Part shown: positions 55,101-62,391 of the stretch, in pieces
Position numbering within the stretch: position 1 is the stretch's first letter
Layout: every line of letters starts with the position of its first letter
Assembly (NCBI GenBank): GCA_037783545.1
Contig: JBBELK010000307.1
Location: forward strand, 496,001-560,000
From: Henricia sp. BOLD:AAB3569
Lineage: Eukaryota > Echinodermata > Asteroidea > Spinulosida > Echinasteridae
Reading direction: 5' to 3'
DNA: 64,000 nucleotides
Made by a program: the position numbers and the translations under genes
Notes under the pieces: model-generated
Told to the model about the DNA's origin: nothing
The model's input: the letters and a program-made list of their open reading frames with translations, nothing else
Databases searched by the model: none

Positions 55101-56650
55101 CTGGAAAGAAATGCAACACACGATGAGAAAGGCATAATGACAATAGAACTTCATTACTGTACCTCATTACTGTGGTACGACACAAATTAAACTTTTACGG
55201 ACTGGTATACGGTACATGTACGTATATTGTACAACTGTAAAACAAGAACAACATTGATAATTGTTGCCGTGATCTTGTGAATGTTCCTGATAGCAATGAC
55301 TTTGCTAATGACCAACTATTCTATTACAGGCAGAACGGGATTGGTAAACCGTTGCAAATGGTTTTAATTTATCTCCCTGTGTGATTAAATATGCATGATT
55401 TGAACTAACCCGAGCAAAAACCAGCTCCGTACTTAGTCTAACTTTTGAAGAAAAAAAAAGTCAAAAAAGGCTTTACGGTCACTTCGCCCCGAACCACTGA
55501 CTTCGCCCTGAACCACGGCCTGTGCACGAAGTACATGTATTTTTGGGCGAAGTGGCATTCGGACGAAGTGGTGTGAGAACAAAGTTGTTTGGGGCCTAGG
55601 TGGCTTTTGAGGCGAAGTGGTTTAGGGTGGAGTGTAGTCTTTATGAAAGATGTTCCCAACGTTGTTTGGTTTGTGTACGTGCGCACAGTCGACATTGCAT
55701 AGTGCGGACAGGGAACTAGTCTTATAATGCACCGGCTGGCTGCCGTTCATAAGAACGTCTTTGTAATCCTCTCACGAGTCGCGTGGTTTGCTCGCAAAAT
55801 TCTGAGCACATTCCACCCACACCGGGCCAACACCGTAACGATCTGCCATATATATACAATCCTCAAAAAACACTGCGCACATTTTGTTTTATGTCGTTAC
55901 GTTGTTACAAAGGAAACGTGTGGACTTATGATGGCAGATCGTGGCTGTTTTGACATGGTATGCGTGGAATGTGCTTGGAATTTTGCGAGCAAACCACGTG
56001 ACTCGTGAGAGGATTCCAAAGACGTTCTAACGAACAGCAGTCAGCTGGCGCAAAGCTAGACTAATAGTTCCCTGTCCGCACTATGCCTGTATGCAATGTT
56101 GACCAAGCGCACGTCATGCACATACAAAACATGTACATGTACACGAACCAAACAACGTTAGAATACAGAACGTCTTTCACAAAGACTAGGCGAAGTGGTG
56201 CAGGGCGAAACGGTTTTGGGGCGAAGGGAATTTTCGTCTCATGCATGAGACGGAAAATAATTGTTTTACTAATTTCTCAAAAAATACTTTAGACAAAACT
56301 ATTTCAGGGGAAGTTTACTACCATCATCATGTTTATGTAATAATGTGTTCTAACTTTAAAACAATTCGTCTATTGGCCATGATTACAGAGAACTTGCTAC
56401 ACATGTACCCAGCATTATGGTCTTGGAGGTGTCTTAAGCTACAATAATTGAAGGTCTTCACAATATACTTCAACTGACCCCCTCCCATGCACCCCCTTCC
56501 TTAGAAAAGGGCTTTTACTATTTTACTTACCAATGAACTTATCCTCAATGTCCTTGTCAACTTTGTCAACAATGCTAACATGGCGCTTGACAGGAGTCAT
56601 GTCTGGGTGCTTTGCATTTGAAATTGACCTTTTCCTGGCAGGTGTGCTAG
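42934..56650 (-). CDS. ParB-like domain / degenerate beta-class DNA methyltransferase-like protein, eight exons (5' end unresolved)
   Basis: Gene span; exons 56650-56531, 55100-54490, 52973-52854, 51929-51701, 49978-49761, 48229-48019, 47150-46980, 43151-42934. All junction phases agree (1,0,0,1,0,1,1) and a stop ends the last exon; about 630 residues. A basic N-terminal stretch (PARKRSIS, TPVKRH) could be a nuclear signal. Exon 2 carries a ParB/sulfiredoxin-type fold with GGNHLTSAIK at the conserved nucleotide-binding loop. Exons 5-8 follow the order of the latter half of a beta-class N4/N6 methyltransferase: GTLTVLVSTS with RLRELGF, then a beta strand, then WIIDLTDK, then ATLREGRNVVVVQPDED. 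DPPY and FxGxG are not seen, so catalysis is doubtful. ParB-methyltransferase fusions are common in phages and bacteria. The domain assignments are inference from motifs. Confidence 0.6.
43415..43770. mobile_element. MITE with CAGTGATCTCCACT end (truncated copy)
   Basis: Starts CAGTGATCTCCACTGG; shares GTGGTTGGCATGCAGCGCCC, GCCGTTATCGATGCGAATTT and TAATGACACCAGTG with the complete copy at 50076-50486. Right end missing. The intron 43152-46979 otherwise holds a palindromic pair at 43905-44000 (GTCTGTAACTAGA, TCTAGTTACAGAC), another at 45690-45790 (CTCAAGTCTCTAGACAG, CTGTCTAGAGACTTGA), and nothing gene-like. Confidence 0.75.
44825..44935. mobile_element. Snapback element with 8-bp target duplication
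   Basis: Arms of 52 bp (AGCTAAGATAATCTCAGCTC ... CATTGGGATGTGGTCT) pair with one mismatch around a 4-base loop. ACCAGCAA flanks both sides (44817-44824 and 44936-44943), an 8-bp duplication as left by hAT-type transposition. The near-perfect arms point to a recent insertion. Confidence 0.85.
46815..46905 (+). mobile_element. tRNA-like SINE head or tRNA pseudogene
   Basis: A-box-like CATAGCTCAATTGGTATGGC and B-box-like CGCGGTTCAAATCCCAG at tRNA-like spacing. The stems pair poorly, so it is not a functional tRNA. Confidence 0.5.
46980..47150 (-). CDS. Exon G, ending at a GC donor
   Basis: Acceptor CCTTTCATTCCAG|AT. Phase 1 in (G+AT gives Asp) and phase 1 out. Encodes PQQGHMNMALVATWRHDG, ATLPLQQQSHVLVKG and DMLAYIIQTSTSMQDW, then IIDLTDK. 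The donor is AAAG|GCAAGC, a GC-AG type intron border. The ending WIIDLTDK, joined to AEAAKATLREGR, occupies the place of motif I of a beta-class methyltransferase (D-x-F-x-G-x-G), but its glycines are absent. Confidence 0.6.
47633..48020. mobile_element. MITE with 4-bp target duplication ATTA
   Basis: ATTA at 47629-47632 and 48021-48024. Ends GGGTAATTCCCCAAATTAGG and CCTAATTTTTGAAATTACCC, with subterminal GGTCCAAAAGTGTGACATTT. Same family as 53976-54220. Its right tip contains the splice donor used by exon F. Confidence 0.85.
48019..48229 (-). CDS. Exon F: strand-helix-GF segment; donor lies in a MITE
   Basis: Acceptor TTTAACTATTAG|ACC, phase 0. Encodes TEEDDLNKAVKAVKDGGQPQ, GTLTVLVSTSTIEKTEKRL and RELGFLVKTCIFKF; the pattern of strand, helix and GF is typical of the segment after the catalytic motif in amino-methyltransferases. 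The donor ATGG|GTAATT at 48018 lies in the last bases of the MITE at 47633-48020. An alternative donor CAAA|GTACGA, 36 bp earlier, has the same phase and would remove STIPVQIKALLM. Confidence 0.6.
49761..49978 (-). CDS. Exon E: start of methyltransferase-like region
   Basis: Acceptor CTTGCTTTTACAG|AG, donor AGCATGAAG|GTACAT. The split codon C+AG gives Gln; 72 codons follow. Encodes CNFRHGIPRPFMALVRDALE, WSRADKQDN, TDDNSFAVFITHISEITTL and CYTGAMLVFTSMK. The strand FAVFITHISE lies where beta-class enzymes carry DPPY, and no such motif is present. Confidence 0.65.
50076..50486. mobile_element. MITE with CAGTGATCTCCACT ends (complete copy)
   Basis: CAGTGATCTCCACT and AGTGGAGATCACTG, flanked by TATAC on both sides. 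Near its right end TTTTGTCCGGGCGGC is repeated, the last time palindromically (GTCCGGGCGGCGCGCCCGGAC). Lies in the intron between exons D and E. Confidence 0.85.
51701..51929 (-). CDS. Exon D: helical linker
   Basis: Acceptor TTGTTTTTTTAG|GTG, donor TTTATTC|GTAAGT. 229 bp, phase 0 in and phase 1 out. Encodes VFMKLQGLLEETKFNLLSEV, MTLGEMAKEAERTKKLLAV, QKEFLDQLPVDTWQEAEERF and LHTTEATLQPFI. Strongly helical and charged, perhaps a coiled coil between the ParB and methyltransferase-like parts. Confidence 0.72.
52854..52973 (-). CDS. Exon C with CxxC motif
   Basis: Acceptor CGCTCCTCACAG|GAA, donor CAGACG|GTAAGC. Exactly 40 codons, phase 0 on both sides; the other two frames contain stops. Encodes ELKTLEPTFQMALMSRRSY, SKLVQIFDTE and TGKCGKCPKQT. 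The CGKC pair could be half of a zinc site, but no partner pair is seen. Confidence 0.65.
53976..54220. mobile_element. MITE of the GGGT...TTAGGGGTCC family
   Basis: Ends GGGTCTTTCTATAAATTAGG and CCTAATTTATAGAAAGACCC, subterminal TGTCCCCCGTTACA and TGTAACGGGGGACA. AAAT flanks both sides. Lies in the intron between exons B and C. Confidence 0.85.
54490..55100 (-). CDS. Exon B: ParB-like domain
   Basis: Acceptor CATTTCTTTCCAG|GC, then 203 codons. Domain order: TFHVDLDNLKRPPEELLLR, KDEIKAGLRKKPS, TVLPVLLIGD, FYTLGGNHLTSAIKEL, DVKIYKGLDRIQALRLASQH and DNVQICRRQLYALRQL. This follows the ParB N-terminal fold: a VDL strand, an R/P loop, a strand, the GG-NH loop in place of GERR, and a helix ending in A-x-x-H-N. 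The donor is either AAG|GTTTTT at 54490 (weak) or GCG|GTAAAC at 54592; both are phase 0. Read without splicing, the frame stops at 54469 after KVFPCRA. A two-exon gene ending there is the alternative model. Confidence 0.7.
55340..56300. mobile_element. CACTTCGCCCCGAACCAC repeat element, split by a MITE
   Basis: The left part (GATTGGTAAACCGTTGCAAA, CACTTCGCCCCGAACCACTG, GTTGTTTGGTTTGTGTACGT) and right part (ACGAACCAAACAACGTTAGA, AAGACTAGGCGAAGTGGTGC) are mutual inverted repeats, broken at 55702-56081 by another MITE. It is a larger relative of the element at 40021-40339. Lies in the intron between exons A and B. Confidence 0.65.
55702..56081. mobile_element. MITE with GTGCGGACAGGGAACTA ends, TA target
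   Basis: GTGCGGACAGGGAACTAGTC and ATAGTTCCCTGTCCGCAC, flanked by TA on both sides. Interior pairs: AACGTCTTTG with CAAAGACGTT, TCCTCTCACGAGTC with GACTCGTGAGAGGA, GCAAAATTC with GAATTTTGC-like sequence. TA duplication is typical of Tc1/mariner-type transposition. Confidence 0.8.
56531..56650 (-). CDS. Exon A: basic N-terminal segment of ParB/MTase-like gene
   Basis: Acceptor TTTTAACAG|CT, donor TTCATTG|GTAAGT (consensus). 120 bp, phase 1 in and phase 1 out. It encodes STPARKRSISNAKHPD, MTPVKRHVSIVDK and VDKDIEDKFI. The clusters of Lys/Arg suggest a nuclear localisation signal. The split codon G+GC gives Gly, joining to GTFHVDLDNL. Translation could also begin at the internal Met if the upstream exon is untranslated. 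Confidence 0.65.
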
Positions 56651-56920
56651 CTGTTAAAAGTTAAAGGGAAAACAATTGTAATAGAATTCTCACGAGCTTG
56701 ATCCAATTCCGTCCCTCACATCCAATTCCGTCCCTCACATGAGGGACGGAAATCAGGAGACAATGCCTTTCCTTAAAATCAATACCGGTACAACAAATGA
56801 AAACTAAAGTGAACCTGTATGTTGACCTGCTACTGACCTGCTACACACACCCAGTTTATCACATGTGCTAGCTGTCCTGCCAAGATGTGAGAACACAGGA
56901 CTAGACAATGCTAGACATCA

Positions 56921-59900
56921 AAAATTACAGATATTTGCGGAATGTCCCCAAACTTGGGAACATGTGTCGCGACATCTATTTCTATCACATAGCCAAGTTA
57001 CATCAGTTGCACAAATCGTTTTGCATTTTTTTTTCCTGAAAATTTTTGTATTAGTGCTATTGAATGCCTGTAAACTCACAAACACGTTTTTGTCCAGAAA
57101 AATTACAGATATTTGCGGAATGTCCCCAAACTTGGGAACATGTGTCGCGACATCTATTTCTATCACATAGCCAAGTTACATCAGTTGCAGAAATCGTTTT
57201 GCATTTTTTTTCCCTGAAAATTTTTGTATTAGTGCTATTGAATGCCTGTAAACTCAAAAACACGTTTTTGTCCAGAAAAATGACACATATTTGCGGAATG
57301 TCCCCAAACTTGGGAACATGTGTCGCGACATCTATTTCTATCACATAGCCAAGTTACATCAGTTGCACAAATCGTTTTGCATTTTTTTTCCTTGAAAATT
57401 TTTGTATTAGTGCTATTGAATGCCTGTAAACTCACAAACACGTTTTTGTCCAGAAAAATTACAGATATTTGCGGAATGTCCCCAAACTTGGGAACATGTG
57501 TCGCGACATCTATTTCTATCACATAGCCAAGTTACATCAGTTGCAGAAATCGTTTTGCATTTTTTTTCCCTGAAAATTTTTGTATTAGTGCTATTGAATG
57601 CCTGTAAACTCACAAACACGTTTTTGTCCATAAAAATGACACATATCTGCGTAATATCCCCAAACTTGGGAACATGTGTCGCGACATCTATTTCTATCAC
57701 ATAGCCAAGTTACATCAGTTGCAGAAATCGTTTTGCATTTTTTTTTCCTGAAAATTGTTGTATTAGTGCTATTGAATGCCTGTAAACTCACAAACACGTT
57801 TTTGTCCAGAAAAATTACAGATATTTGCGGAATGTCCCCAAACTTGGGAACATGTGTCGCGACATCTATTTCTATCACATAGCCAAGTTACATCAGTTGC
57901 ACAAATCGTTTTGCATTTTTTTTTCCTGAAAATTTTTGTATTAGTCCTATTGAATGCCTGTAAACTCACAAACACGTTTTTGTCCAGAAAAATTACAGAT
58001 ATTTGTGGAATGTCCCCAAACTTGGGAACATGTGTCGCGACATCTATTTCTATCACATAGCCAAGTTACATCAGTTGCAGAAATCGTTTTGCATTTTTTT
58101 TCCCTGAAAATTTTTGTATTAGTGCTATTGAATGCCTGTAAACTCACAAACACGTTTTTGTCCATAAAAATGACACATATCTGCGTAATGTCCCCAAACT
58201 TGGGAACATGTGTCGCGACATCTATTTCTATCACATAGCCAAGTTACATCAGTTGCGGAAATCGTTTTGCATTTTTTTTTTCTGGAAAATTTTTGTATTA
58301 GTGCTATTGAATGCCTGTAAACTCAAAAACACGTTTTTGTCCATAAAAATGACACATATCTGCGTAATATCCCCAAACTTGGGAACATGTGTCGCGACAT
58401 CTATTTCTATCACATAGCCAAGTTACATCAGTTGCAGAAATCGTTTTGCATTTTTTTTTCCTGAAAATTTTTGTATTAGTGCTATTGAATGCCTGTAAAC
58501 TCAAAAACACGTTTTTGTCCAGAAAAATGACACATATTTGCGGAATGTCCCCAAACTTGGGAACATGTGTCGCGACATCTATTTCTATCACATAGCCAAG
58601 TTACATCAGTTGCACAAATCGTTTTGCATTTTTTTTCCTTGAAAATTTTTGTATTAGTGCTATTGAATGCCTGTAAACTCACAAACACGTTTTTGTCCAG
58701 AAAAATTACAGATATTTGCGGAATGTCCCCAAACTTGGGAACATGTGTCGCGACATCTATTTCTATCACATAGCCAAGTTACATCAGTTGCAGAAATCGT
58801 TTTGCATTTTTTTTCCCTGAAAATTTTTGTATTAGTGCTATTGAATGCCTGTAAACTCACAAACACGTTTTTGTCCATAAAAATGACAGATATTTGCGGA
58901 ATGTCCCCAAACTTGGGAACATGTGTCGCGACATCTATTTCTATCACATAGCCAAGTTACATCAGTTGCAGAAATCGTTTTGCATTTTTTTTTTCTGAAA
59001 ATTTTTGTATTAGTGCTATTGAATGCCTGTAAACTCACAAACACGTTTTTGTCCAGAAAAATTACAGATATTTGCGGAATGTCCCCAAACTTGGGAACAT
59101 GTGTCGCGACATCTATTTCTATCACATAGCCAAGTTACATCAGTTGCACAAATCGTTTTGCATTTTTTTTTCCTGAAATTTTTTGTATTAGTGCTATTGA
59201 ATGCCTGTAAACTCACAAACACGTTTTTGTCCAGAAAAATTACAGATATTTGCGGAATGTCCCCAAACTTGGGAACATGTGTCGCGACATCTATTTCTAT
59301 CACATAGCCAAGTTACATCAGTTGCAGAAATCGTTTTGCATTTTTTTTCCCTGAAAATATTTGTATTAGTGCTATTGAATGCCTGTAAACTCACAAACAC
59401 GTTTTTGTCCATAAAAATGACACATATCTGCGTAATGTCCCCAAACTTGGGAACATGTGTCGCGACATCTATTTCTATCACATAGCCAAGTTACATCAGT
59501 TGCGGAAATCGTTTTGCATTTTTTTTTTCTGGAAAATTTTTGTATTAGTGCTATTGAATGCCTAGCGCTAGTTGTAAACTCAAAAACACGTTTTTGTCCA
59601 TAAAAATGACACATATCTGCGTAATATCCCCAAACTTGGGAACATGTGTCGCGACATCTATTTCTATCACATAGCCAAGTTACATCAGTTGCGGAAATCG
59701 TTTTGCATTTTTTTTTCCTGAAAATTTTTGTATTAGTGCTATTGAATGCCTGTAAACTCAAAAACACGTTTTTGTCCATAAAAATGACACATATCTGCGT
59801 AATATCCCCAAACTTGGGAACATGTGTCGCGACATCTATTTCTATCACATAGCCAAGTTAGGCCTACATCAGTTGCGGAAATCGTTTTGCATTTTTTTTT

Positions 59901-60195
59901 CCTGAAAATTTTTGTATTAGTGCTATTGAATGCCTGTAAACTCACAAACACGTTTTTGTCCAGAAAAATTACAGATATTTGCGGAATGTCCCCAAACTTG
60001 GGAACATGTGTCGCGACATCTATTTCTATCACATAGCCAAGTTACATCAGTTGCAGAAATCGTTTTGCATTTTTTTTCCCTGAAAATTTGTGTATTAGTG
60101 CTATTGAATGCCTGTAAATTCACAAACACGTTTTTGTCCAGAAAAATTACAGATATTTGCGGAATGTCCCCAAACTTGGGAACATGTGTCGCGAC
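56921..60195. repeat. 178-bp satellite, about 18 copies
   Basis: Unit landmarks: TTACAGATATTTGCGGAATG, CCCCAAACTTGGGAACATG, TGTCGCGACA (palindrome), CATAGCCAAGTTACATCAGT, AATCGTTTTGCAT with a T run, and TATTAGTGCTATTGAATGCC. Units differ at linked positions (TTGCACAAATCG, TTGCAGAAATCG or TTGCGGAAATCG; CCAGAAAAATTACAG or CCATAAAAATGACAC), so at least two or three subtypes are interspersed. Two units carry small insertions (59564-59573 and 59861-59866). As 178 is not a multiple of three, the roughly 95-codon frames that recur on both strands are not genes. The array lies 270 bp upstream of exon A. Confidence 0.97.
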
Positions 60196-61184
60196 TTTTC
60201 CACTCTTGGCCATGATTTGTACCACTCAGAAACTCAAAAGTGACATTTTTGACCATAACATGAGAGGTAAACAGGACAAATCGAACCCGGGACAACTCGA
60301 ACCCGGGACAACTCTAGTATTCCATGAGCCACCACATTCATAATAATGTTAATACTACATGTAGAATATAGGGCTTATAAAAATACACACATATTTTATC
60401 AGCAATTTGACTAAGTGACCAATATGGCTAAAATGGGTAATTTTGCAATTTCGGTATTTTTTTCGTATACATTGAACAAAGATTTTAAGGAAATTACCTC
60501 ATGGAATCAACACATAATGTAATTTTAAGATATACTTCCCACTTGCACTTTTGTCGCAAATGTTGCTTTTCCGCTGTAGAAAAATCACGTTTTCTTCTTC
60601 AAAAATTGCCTTCAGTTAGTGCACAAAATACCCATTCACTCTGTTGTCGCGTTTACGCACAGACCGCTCGCTGCGTCATTTTGTGCATTACTTTATGCAG
60701 TACTTTTATAATTTATTTATCTGAGAAATGCAACATTTGCGACGGAAGTGTCAGTGGGGAGTATATCTTAGAATTGAATAAGCTATCGATTCCAATATAT
60801 AAATTTACCAAAATCCGTTTTCAATGCATATGGAAAAAAATACCGCAATTTCATTTTTTACATTTTTATTTGTCAGTCGTAACTGCTTTCGGATGAAAAA
60901 AAATAAAAAATCCCTCAAGTGCAAATGTGATATTCGTTTTCGAGATAGAACATTCATTTTTCCCCTTCAAATTTACACGGTCCGAGAGCGGGCCTACGGC
61001 CTAAGGCTAAGGGTTTGAAATTAGATGATTAATTTTGATCATATGTAATCTATTTTCAAAAAGAGGGCCGCCGCCTCAATACAAAGATGAAATGAGTATA
61101 CATCACCTTTTGTTACTTGCCAAGACACCAAGAAATCACGGAACCTTGTAGTACATAGGCCTAGTTAGTAGGCCCTATATGGAT
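60196..61184. other. AT-rich region, no gene supported
   Basis: A short direct repeat TCGAACCCGGGACAAC occurs twice at 60279-60316. Open frames at 60501-61018 (plus) have no recognisable domain. Words TAGGCCTA and TAGGCCCTA lie near 61156-61178. Confidence 0.4.
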
Positions 61185-61233
61185 GCTTTAGCCGATGACT
61201 CAATATATTTTATATTGAGTCATCGGCTAAAGC
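61185..61233. repeat. Perfect 23-bp hairpin
   Basis: GCTTTAGCCGATGACTCAAT with ATA, loop TTT, then the exact complement. Each arm holds TGACTCA, an AP-1-type site. Confidence 0.95.
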
Positions 61234-61445
61234 ACAATTTGTATGTTCCCGAACAGCACTCCGGCCGGCCCTAGGCCTCCCCCGGGCTAGTCCAGTCAAT
61301 TTACAGGAAAATTGTGCCTGACTTTCAACAAATTGCTACAGCAACAGAATGTATTAAAAACTCGCTTAATTACCGTTATACTAAAAGTCCAATAGTTTCC
61401 ACTGAATGAAACGCGGAAAATTGAGGGCGCTATTTCGTCTGTTAC

Positions 61446-61540
61446 CTATCTGCATTCTGTGCACATTTCTGTGAAAGTCGTCGCGAAATACGACGTTTCG
61501 TATAGCAGACGATGTTTTTCTCGTCGTCTGCAGTATTTAA
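61446..61540 (-). promoter_or_regulatory. Weak candidate promoter and first exon for the ParB/MTase-like gene
   Basis: On the minus strand a TATA-like TTAAATA (61540-61534) is followed 80 bp later by ATGCAGATAG|GTAACA. The three codons M-Q-I plus one base end at a donor of phase 1, the phase exon A needs (G+CT gives Ala). The resulting intron would contain the satellite. With so few coding bases this could easily be chance. Confidence 0.2.
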
Positions 61541-61698
61541 AGTCGGAACTAATCGACGAAAAAGACTGCAAAATAATTTACCGGGTTCCAACAGTGCAGT
61601 AATTCAACTTTTTTCTTCCACATCCAAACTGGGGATTGCATTAAAACAATTCCTGTCGATATTATTTAGGTATTGTATGATATTGTATGATTGCAAAG

Positions 61699-61837
61699 TT
61701 AAAGGCACAGGCTCGTCAGCAATGCGCGCCCGCCAAATTCGAGCTCGAAACACGCAGCTCCATAGAAAAGGCATGGAGCTGCGTGTTTCGAGCTCGAATT
61801 TGGCGGGCGCGCATTGCTGACGAGCCTGTGCCTTTAA
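61699..61837. mobile_element. TTAA-flanked palindromic MITE, AGGCACAGGCTCGTC family
   Basis: TTAA at 61699-61702 and 61834-61837. Arms AGGCACAGGCTCGTCAGCAA and on through GCCCGCCAAATTCGAGCTCG to CACGCAGCTCCAT pair perfectly or nearly so across a loop of about ten bases. 131 bp between the TTAA sites. A second copy is at 62161-62296. Confidence 0.9.
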
Positions 61838-61887
61838 AACAAACAAAACCCATTTTTAACTGAACACCTCCTTTAACGGCGATAGAC

Positions 61888-61962
61888 TGATTCCCGTCCA
61901 TATATTCCACACAGGAGAATATGTTCCCGTCCACATATTCCACACAGGAGAATATAAGGACA
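61888..61962. repeat. Two partial tips of the GACTGGTTCCCGTCCACAT family
   Basis: GACTGATTCCCGTCCATATA and TTCCCGTCCACATATTCCAC, each followed by ACACAGGAGAATAT, in tandem. Confidence 0.75.
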
Positions 61963-62384
61963 GGGGCCAATTTCATGGAGCTGTTTAGCAGCCGATTTTG
62001 TGCTAACGGAGGCTCGGCTATTTCATGGAGATCGTTACTTTAAGCACTGCCAAACGTTTGCTAGCTTCAGAGGCAAATTTGCTAAACACTAGTGACGCAA
62101 CAATGCCCGTTTCCAAGCACGCGCATGCTTAAGCACGCCGCGGCCGTGAAATAGCCTTAAAGGCACAGGCTCGTCAGCAATGCGCGCCCGCCAAATGTGT
62201 GCCACGCAATACGCAGCTCCATAGCAAAGGCATGGAGCTAGCTGCGTGTTTCGAGCACGAATTTGGCGGGCGCGCATTGCTGACGAGCCTGTGCCTTTAA
62301 AGTTAGCACAACTTTTCTGCTACATACAGTAGGCTAAGCACACGTTTTCTGCTAGCGCTTAAGCAGCGCCATGAAATTGGCCCC
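61963..62384. mobile_element. GGGGCCAATTTCATGG MITE carrying a nested MITE
   Basis: Same family as 34129-34402 with ends GGGGCCAATTTCATGGAGC and GCGCCATGAAATTGGCCCC. At its internal ATAGCC-TTAA-AGTTAGC site it contains the 136-bp element 62161-62296. Confidence 0.9.
62157..62300. mobile_element. Nested TTAA MITE, second copy of the AGGCACAGGCTCGTC family
   Basis: TTAA at 62157-62160 and 62297-62300 around AGGCACAGGCTCGTC ... GACGAGCCTGTGCCT. It has diverged arms in the middle (GTGTGCCACGCAATACGC) and a 4-bp AGCT duplication relative to the first copy. Confidence 0.92.
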
Positions 62385-62391
62385 AGGCACA

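Noticed and set aside
56921-60195. CRISPR-like array
   Set aside because: Units are contiguous without unique spacers, and the genome is eukaryotic.
56865-60343. Many 68-100 codon frames on both strands
   Set aside because: Recurring translation of the 178-bp satellite.
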